From a virus: a stretch of DNA of 24,646 nt. The position numbers were made by a program, and so were the translations under genes. Of this stretch, positions 20,951-24,646 are shown in pieces. Location of the stretch: IMG/VR virus record IMGVR_UViG_3300048921_000029, positions 1-24,646 of that record; one strand, 5' to 3'. The notes under the pieces are model-generated. The model did no database searches and was not told the DNA's origin. It saw only the letters and a list, made by a program, of their open reading frames with translations. Each line of letters begins with the position of its first letter. The first letter of the stretch is position 1.

Positions 20951-21165
20951 CGCCAGCAAATGAAAACGCCGTTCGCGCCGCCTGCCGCCGCTGCACCGAG
21001 GAAATCCAGCAGGCCATGCGCAAGAAGCCAAAGCCTAACTGGAACGAAACGGTGCCTCCCATCATCAACAAGCATCACAAGAAAATTGAAGCTCTGGGAG
21101 TTAGCCTCCTGGAGTTCGTCGTCAAAACTGGCCGCCTTAACGGGCGGTTTGGAGCCGAACAATGA
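20947..21165 (+). CDS. 72-aa basic protein after the methyltransferase
   Basis: Basic, helical protein: NAVRAACRRCTEEIQQAMRK followed by KPKPNWNETVPPIINKHHKK and a C-terminal helix (EALGVSLLEFVVKTGRL). It contains one CRRC pair that could bind metal with other ligands, but no complete zinc finger. Its ATG overlaps the methyltransferase stop and its stop overlaps the next start. I do not recognise a function. Confidence 0.7.
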   Translation: MTPANENAVRAACRRCTEEIQQAMRKKPKPNWNETVPPIINKHHKKIEALGVSLLEFVVKTGRLNGRFGAEQ

Positions 21166-21479
21166 CAACAGAATTTAAACCCCTACCCGTCGAACGCGAT
21201 CAATACGGTTACTGGACTCACCCGCTTTACGATGAGTTTTGCGATGGCCGCGAATCCATTTCGCCCATTGAGTTCAACGCATGGCTGGAGAAGAACGGCC
21301 TCGAGTGGAAAGTGGAGTACCGCGATGAGGATGACGTCGATCCCGATGTGGACGGTTATGACATTTCAGCGTGGCAGCCCGAAACTCCAGCCGGAGATGG
21401 TTGGTTTGTCGGTTCAATTCACGAAACGGAAGATGGTGCGGTCTGCATCTGGTTGCGGCACGCTGGCGGTGCGGCATGA
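21162..21479 (+). CDS. 105-aa acidic phage protein
   Basis: Strongly acidic soluble protein starting MTTEFKPLPVERDQYGYWTH. The middle is rich in Asp (RDEDDVDPDVDGYDISAW) and the end is beta-like (GWFVGSIHETEDGAVCIWLR). Phages in this block often carry such proteins with a conserved YGYWTHP motif. Coupled to both neighbours by ATGA overlaps. Acidic surface suggests a DNA-mimic or protein-binding role, which I cannot support further. Confidence 0.7.
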   Translation: MTTEFKPLPVERDQYGYWTHPLYDEFCDGRESISPIEFNAWLEKNGLEWKVEYRDEDDVDPDVDGYDISAWQPETPAGDGWFVGSIHETEDGAVCIWLRHAGGAA

Positions 21480-21667
21480 ACAGAGCTTCCCCCGTTGATT
21501 TGAGGAAGAGCCTCGAAATTGCCAATAACCTCGCGCAAATCGGGATTCGCTTCGTGCCGATTCCGGTGGCGACCGAGGAAGAATTCCAGACGCTGTCCGC
21601 CGAGCTTTCACGACGGCTTGAGCAGATGGCGGTCGAAGCCGAGAAGAATGAAGGCGGTGCAGCATGA
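21476..21667 (+). CDS. DUF1382-family protein (lambda pL operon type)
   Basis: A 63-aa helical protein, MNRASPVDLRKSLEIANNLA then QIGIRFVPIPVATEEEFQTL and a helical, acidic end (RRLEQMAVEAEKNEGGAA). It belongs to the small family present in lambda itself near the end of the pL operon (DUF1382). The frame is open upstream, but the ATG at 21476 overlaps the preceding stop and gives the conserved N-terminus. Function unknown. Confidence 0.82.
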   Translation: MNRASPVDLRKSLEIANNLAQIGIRFVPIPVATEEEFQTLSAELSRRLEQMAVEAEKNEGGAA

Positions 21668-21756
21668 AACCAATAATCACCAGGTCGCTAAAGCGGCCTT
21701 TTTTATTGCTGGCGTTCACATTCAACCGAATTAACCGACAGTTCCGGGAGCATTGA
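21664..21756 (+). CDS. Doubtful 30-aa basic peptide
   Basis: An ATGA-coupled frame of 31 codons beginning MKPIITRSLKRPFLLLAFTF with a basic end (NRINRQFREH). It encodes a hydrophobic patch flanked by basic residues. The first third of it is also an intrinsic terminator, so the reading frame may be accidental. Coupling to the upstream stop is the only positive evidence. Confidence 0.3.
   Translation: MKPIITRSLKRPFLLLAFTFNRINRQFREH
21682..21704 (+). terminator. Intrinsic terminator inside the pL operon
   Basis: AGGTCGC/GCGGCCT (7 bp with one T-G wobble, loop TAAA) followed by six T. It falls between the DUF1382 gene and the DksA/TraR-type gene. Its stem is the same as at 143-166. Genes beyond, including xis, would need antitermination or an internal promoter. 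Confidence 0.75.
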
Positions 21757-21758
21757 CC

Positions 21759-21977
21759 ATGGCCGATATCATCGATACCGCAGCAGAGATTGAAGAGCTT
21801 CAGCGTAATGCTGCCCTTTCCGCTCACCGTATTAACCGAAACGCCGTATCAGCGGAACGTTGTGAAGAATGCGGCGAAGACATCCCGGAGCCGCGGCGCG
21901 CTGCCGTTCCAGGCTGCCAGACGTGCGCGGAGTGCCAGGGTGTCATTGAGCTACGAAATAAACAGAGAGGTATGTGA
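21759..21977 (+). CDS. DksA/TraR-family C4 zinc-finger protein
   Basis: A 72-aa protein of the short TraR-like class that binds RNA polymerase in the secondary channel and changes promoter choice without ppGpp. The zinc finger is CEECGEDIP then GCQTCAECQ in the C-terminal half (about 34-60), after an N-terminal helix (DIIDTAAEIEELQRNAALSA). The usual E/D-rich tip in the helix region is present (IIDTAAEIEE). Start at the ATG after GGGAG. In phage it may retune host transcription. Close in form to P2 Orf82 and E. coli YbiI. Confidence 0.85.
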   Translation: MADIIDTAAEIEELQRNAALSAHRINRNAVSAERCEECGEDIPEPRRAAVPGCQTCAECQGVIELRNKQRGM

Positions 21978-22360
21978 TGGATTACAGCGAATTGAGTGAC
22001 TATGAAGTTAGCAAGCGTGTAGCTATGGCGGTCGGCGGCTTCCACGATGAAGATTTTTTCGAAACTCATTCAGTTATTTTTAGGCGTCATGGGCGACATC
22101 AATACTCATTTTTCGAGCCATGCACGAACCCAACTGATGCATGGCCAATCATCGTGGAGAACAGAATCAGCATACTGTTTGATGGCACGGATTCAAGATA
22201 TGAAGGTGAACATCACCAGTGGTGCGACGCAATATCACCATGTCAAAAGTTCGGGATTCAGCATCAATTAAACCCACTCCGTGCCGCGATGATCGTCTTA
22301 CTAATGATGCAGGAGTCAGCCAATGTTCCAGCTAATTCAACGGGGTCAGATTTACGCTGA
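21977..22360 (+). CDS. DUF2591/NinX-like protein
   Basis: A 127-aa protein starting MDYSELSDYEVSKRVAMAVG. The signature PCTNPTDAWPIIVENRISI (about 48-66) identifies the phage DUF2591 family, to which P22 NinX belongs. The tail contains LNPLRAAMIVLLMMQESANV. The start ATG shares one base with the preceding stop and has GAGAGG six bases upstream. It overlaps the next gene by 38 bases, an unusually long overlap in this operon. No biochemical role is known to me. Confidence 0.8.
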   Translation: MDYSELSDYEVSKRVAMAVGGFHDEDFFETHSVIFRRHGRHQYSFFEPCTNPTDAWPIIVENRISILFDGTDSRYEGEHHQWCDAISPCQKFGIQHQLNPLRAAMIVLLMMQESANVPANSTGSDLR

Positions 22361-22562
22361 CCAGCACGGTTGGCCCGTCATTATCCACAGCTGCACATCA
22401 CAGATAGTCCGCTACTGGCGACAGGGCCGGATAAACACCGCTTCAATCGACAGATTCAACAATGATTTTGAGCACCTCGATCACCGTGAGGCGGCGCAGA
22501 TACGCGCCGAACTGGAGGCGAGCGAGCATATCAAATCGCTGCGTGCCCGGCGCGCGGCCTAA
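22323..22562 (+). CDS. DUF4222-family protein
   Basis: A 79-aa protein, MFQLIQRGQIYADQHGWPVI then IHSCTSQIVRYWRQGRINTA, with the family core QRGQIYxDxxGWPV...VxYWRxGR. It is a beta-rich N-terminal part that looks like a small barrel, and a C-terminal charged helix (HREAAQIRAELEASEHIKSL). Common near the xis end of lambdoid pL operons. The basic YWRQGR face suggests nucleic-acid contact. Starts inside the DUF2591 gene in another frame. Confidence 0.8.
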   Translation: MFQLIQRGQIYADQHGWPVIIHSCTSQIVRYWRQGRINTASIDRFNNDFEHLDHREAAQIRAELEASEHIKSLRARRAA

Positions 22563-22571
22563 GGAGAGATT

Positions 22572-22820
22572 ATGGGAAAGGTAACGTTTGTATTTGAGTA
22601 TGAAGATGGCAAAGAGCCGCCAGTTAACGCTGGTATGGAGTTTATGGGAGGTAAGATTGTTGCAGTCTCGTTTAGTGATGCGCTTGAGTGCCTCGAAGAG
22701 GATTTTCATGAATGCTCACGGGGTAATTTAACAGTTGAACAAATTATTTCTGACCTCAACGAGTCTGGTCCGATAAGCAGAACCTTGACCGGCAATATGA
22801 ATATCAAAACCATTGGCTAA
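22572..22820 (+). CDS. 82-aa acidic protein before xis
   Basis: Acidic protein MGKVTFVFEYEDGKEPPVNA with a beta-hairpin beginning, then IVAVSFSDALECLEEDFHEC and a helical NLTVEQIISDLNESGP. The start follows AAGGAGA by six bases, a very good ribosome-binding site, and 9 bases after the DUF4222 gene. I do not recognise a family. It is the last gene before the structured RNA and terminator at 22829-22923. Confidence 0.7.
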   Translation: MGKVTFVFEYEDGKEPPVNAGMEFMGGKIVAVSFSDALECLEEDFHECSRGNLTVEQIISDLNESGPISRTLTGNMNIKTIG

Positions 22821-22828
22821 ACCCACCA

Positions 22829-22888
22829 ATGACGCAACTGATAGCCAGTTATGAGCTGGCTATTGGGTGCGAAAGCACTGCAACGTCA
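22829..22888 (+). ncRNA. Candidate three-way-junction RNA upstream of xis
   Basis: A closing stem ATGACG/CGTCAT encloses two hairpins: a perfect 8-bp ATAGCCAG/CTGGCTAT (22841-22863, loop TTATGAG) and a 4-bp GTGC/GCAC stem with a GNRA-type GAAA tetraloop (22867-22878). It is followed at once by an intrinsic terminator and then the Xis-like gene. The order of junction, terminator, gene is that of a leader regulator or of a small terminated RNA processed from the pL transcript. No ligand or target is proposed. Confidence 0.5.
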
Positions 22889-22896
22889 TCCCTTTT

Positions 22897-22923
22897 GCCC
22901 GGCCCCGCGCCGGGCTTCTTTTT
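22897..22923 (+). terminator. Intrinsic terminator before the xis-like gene
   Basis: GCCCGGC/GCCGGGC (7 bp, loop CCCGC) followed by TTCTTTTT. The Xis-like start codon is 16 bases further on, so expression of xis depends on read-through or on what the preceding RNA structure does. Confidence 0.85.
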
Positions 22924-22938
22924 GCCTGGAGAACACAG

Positions 22939-23154
22939 ATGAATGACAGCATCCTGGTTACAAGCGAAATTCTTGCCCGTTACAAAATTTCCCGCAGCAC
23001 GCTCTATTTCTGGAGCACACCGGAACGCATGCCATCCTGCTTTTCATGCCCGTTCCCGAAACCAACTATACCAGGGAACCCTAAGCGGTGGCGTGAATCG
23101 GAGATTAAGTCATGGGAAGATAAGGTCAACTTCACTAAAGGGGATATCCAATAA
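22939..23154 (+). CDS. xis: AlpA/Xis-like excisionase
   Basis: A 71-aa helix-turn-helix protein of the AlpA/MerR-like excisionase type: LVTSEILARYKISRSTLYFW (about 6-25) is the HTH, and PGNPKRWRESEIKSWEDKVN gives the wing and last helix. An atypical short insert with two cysteines (PSCFSCPFPKP) sits between them. It starts at the ATG after GGAGAACACAG. It would bind near the attachment site and bias the integrase toward excision. Its 3' end overlaps the convergent int gene by 20 bases. Confidence 0.78.
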   Translation: MNDSILVTSEILARYKISRSTLYFWSTPERMPSCFSCPFPKPTIPGNPKRWRESEIKSWEDKVNFTKGDIQ

Positions 23155-24316
23155 CATCCTGCAGGTGCTTCTGCCAGATATCCAGCCATTCATGTTGATC
23201 GTCCATATAGTCATGAAGGTTGTATCTGGCCATAACCCCTCCCATCTGATGTCCGAGCAGCTTTTCTATAACGTGTGGCGGAGCGCCTAGCTCGGACAGG
23301 CGCGTGGCCACCGTTCGCCTCAAGTCATGCAATGACCACTCCTTCATCCCGTTCCGGCGTACAACCTGCATAGCGTATGTCGAGACTAAGGTCTGGCCCG
23401 GCGGCACATCCTCTTTATCTCGGAATTGGGCAGGCGTTAAAACGTGTTTAGTTATTGATCCGCGCTGGTGCTCCTGCAGAAGTCGTATCGCCGTATCTGG
23501 CAGCGCGCGACGGATAGTTTTTCCGGTTTTATAATCCTCTGCTGGCACTGTCCAGGTCCTTTCTTTGAAATCGAACCAGTCCCATCGAGATTTTCTAATT
23601 TCTGCAGCACGACAGCCTGTCAGGATCATAAACCTGATAACCAGTTGTTGTGAGGGTGGAAGAGAGAAAAGAGTATCCCATACCTGCTTTAGCTCACTGT
23701 CTGATAGCTTCCTTTCCTTCATTTTGGCAGCGATCCCAACATCTGACCGCCGCAGCGATTCAAGAGGGTTGTTTTTGATAACCCCCCTGTTGTGACAGAA
23801 CCGGAAAGCACGCTTGGTCAGGGACAGCATCTCGCCTGATATAACACTTCTTCCCATCGCATCAAAAACTTCAAGCCAGTTAGCCTTCACTGTCTGGTCG
23901 ACGATAGCCTTTCCGATACGGGGGCTGATGTGCTTCCTGAAACTCTTGCCATTAGCATCAATTTTGATGAGCCCCTCCGGGATGCAGTAATGCTTCACCC
24001 AATATTCATAAGCCTCATCAACTGTCAGCGCTTCTATTCTTTCAGCTTTCTCTACCAACACTTTCCGCCGAGGATCATACCCCTCACTCAACCACGCCCT
24101 GAACTGCTGCCTTCTGTCTCGTGCTTGCGACAAAGAAATGGTTGGATATTCTCCGATGCTCAACTGGACAGGCTTTCCCTGCCAGCGATACCGATAGAAG
24201 AATGTGATCGAACCGGTTATGCTTAGACGCACGTTAAGGCCGTTTGAGTCGGAGATAACCTCAACCTTCTCTCTGCGCTTTCCCAGCGACTTTCGTAACT
24301 TAGTATCTGTGAGCAT
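23135..24316 (-). CDS. int: Tyrosine integrase
   Basis: A 393-aa site-specific recombinase that integrates and excises the phage. Domains: N-terminal arm-binding DUF4102-type (1-90: FFYRYRWQGKPVQLSIGEYP), core-binding helices (95-190), and catalytic domain with R236 (GCRAAEIR), H330-x2-R333 (LHDLRRT), H356 (LLGHQ) and nucleophile Y365 (MARYNLHDY). The start ATG at 24316 is preferred over 24361: GGGAG lies eight bases upstream and the protein then begins with the family motif MLTDTKLRKS. It is transcribed opposite to pL and xis, so it has its own promoter in the att-side DNA. Confidence 0.94.
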   Translation of the reverse strand: MLTDTKLRKSLGKRREKVEVISDSNGLNVRLSITGSITFFYRYRWQGKPVQLSIGEYPTISLSQARDRRQQFRAWLSEGYDPRRKVLVEKAERIEALTVDEAYEYWVKHYCIPEGLIKIDANGKSFRKHISPRIGKAIVDQTVKANWLEVFDAMGRSVISGEMLSLTKRAFRFCHNRGVIKNNPLESLRRSDVGIAAKMKERKLSDSELKQVWDTLFSLPPSQQLVIRFMILTGCRAAEIRKSRWDWFDFKERTWTVPAEDYKTGKTIRRALPDTAIRLLQEHQRGSITKHVLTPAQFRDKEDVPPGQTLVSTYAMQVVRRNGMKEWSLHDLRRTVATRLSELGAPPHVIEKLLGHQMGGVMARYNLHDYMDDQHEWLDIWQKHLQDVIGYPL

Positions 24317-24317
24317 C

Positions 24318-24354
24318 GTGTACACTCCCTGGTGATGTACGCAGAAGTGTACAC
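24318..24354. repeat. GTGTACAC palindromes at the int 5' end
   Basis: Two perfect copies of the 8-bp palindrome GTGTACAC (24318-24325 and 24347-24354) flank a TGTAC core (24336-24340). They overlap the int ribosome-binding site and untranslated leader. They could be binding sites for Int itself, Xis or a regulator. Confidence 0.65.
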
Positions 24355-24361
24355 AAATCAT

Positions 24362-24646
24362 GTAAATTGCATCTATTCAAATTAAAACACGTTAAATCAC
24401 TATAAACAGGAAAGTCAGGCGGGGTGCAGCTTAGCTGGCTTTAGATTAAATCATAATAAAGCGCACTAAATTGCAAACAGACAAGAAAGTATTCCTCAGG
24501 ATGACAAGCACTGATTAACGACTGACCAGAACGTCAACGACTGGCGTTCTGGTCTATTCTCTCCGCTGTGAAATCATAGTAGCATCCCGCCTGAAGTCTT
24601 CCGTTACGAGTTAAAACAATGACAACAAATAACGCCCCGCAGGGCG
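24362..24646. other. Att-side noncoding region at the right end
   Basis: No gene is seen. The first half is AT-rich, as att regions with arm sites usually are. A perfect 10-bp inverted repeat GACCAGAACG/CGTTCTGGTC (24524-24554, 11-base loop) followed by TATT could be a terminator, either phage or host. The last bases form CGCCC/GGGCG, possibly the start of another terminator cut by the window edge. The attachment core and phage-host boundary cannot be fixed without the other end. Confidence 0.45.

Overview
The window is most of a lambdoid (mosaic, siphovirus-type) prophage or temperate phage of an enterobacterial host. The evidence is a lambda-like gene order, an exonuclease of the same length as lambda Exo with the same catalytic residue positions, close relatives of the E. 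coli prophage proteins RusA and YbcO, and a lambda-type O-gene origin. The exact host genus cannot be read from the sequence. Only the first 37 codons of a probable portal gene are present at the left edge, so the head and tail genes lie outside.

The immunity region (12.2-14.0 kb) divides the map. Leftward (minus strand) runs the pR operon: cro, a YdaT-family regulator where cII would be, O with iteron origin, P, a small winged-helix gene, three accessory early genes, an HNH-type protein behind its own terminator, then a nin-like block (ninB, ninE-like, ybcO, rusA, a 38-codon gene) and Q. A 509-bp leader follows, with a candidate late promoter, two intrinsic terminators and strongly structured RNA including a tRNA-like element. 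Then come holin, SAR endolysin, Rz/Rz1, a possible antisense small membrane peptide, a 72-aa protein, a metallopeptidase-like protein, terS, terL, a 66-aa protein and the portal start.

Rightward (plus strand) from the immunity region, cI is followed by a secreted four-cysteine protein (probable lysogenic conversion gene). The pL operon then carries small early genes, a coiled-coil protein, a Bet-type annealing protein, a zinc-finger protein, lambda-type Exo, a C5-cytosine/N6-adenine methyltransferase fusion, many small ATGA-coupled phage genes, a structured RNA plus terminator, and an AlpA/Xis-like gene. This meets a convergent tyrosine integrase, whose 5' side holds the att-proximal noncoding end.

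Regulation is unusually legible. pR and pL both have a -10 TATATT at 17-bp spacing from TTGCGA or TTGCAT, and both are overlapped by the identical 13-bp operator ATACGTTTTGTAT. Each promoter region carries three such sites, about 1.4 kb apart with cI between them. No N antiterminator gene was recognised, although several intrinsic terminators lie inside the pL and pR operons, so an RNA-based or unrecognised antitermination mechanism is plausible. No single wholly new system is provable here. The best candidates for undescribed biology are the cI-linked secreted protein, the HNH protein, the structured RNAs upstream of the lysis genes, ninB and xis, the small antisense membrane peptide, and the gene transcribed against the pL operon.
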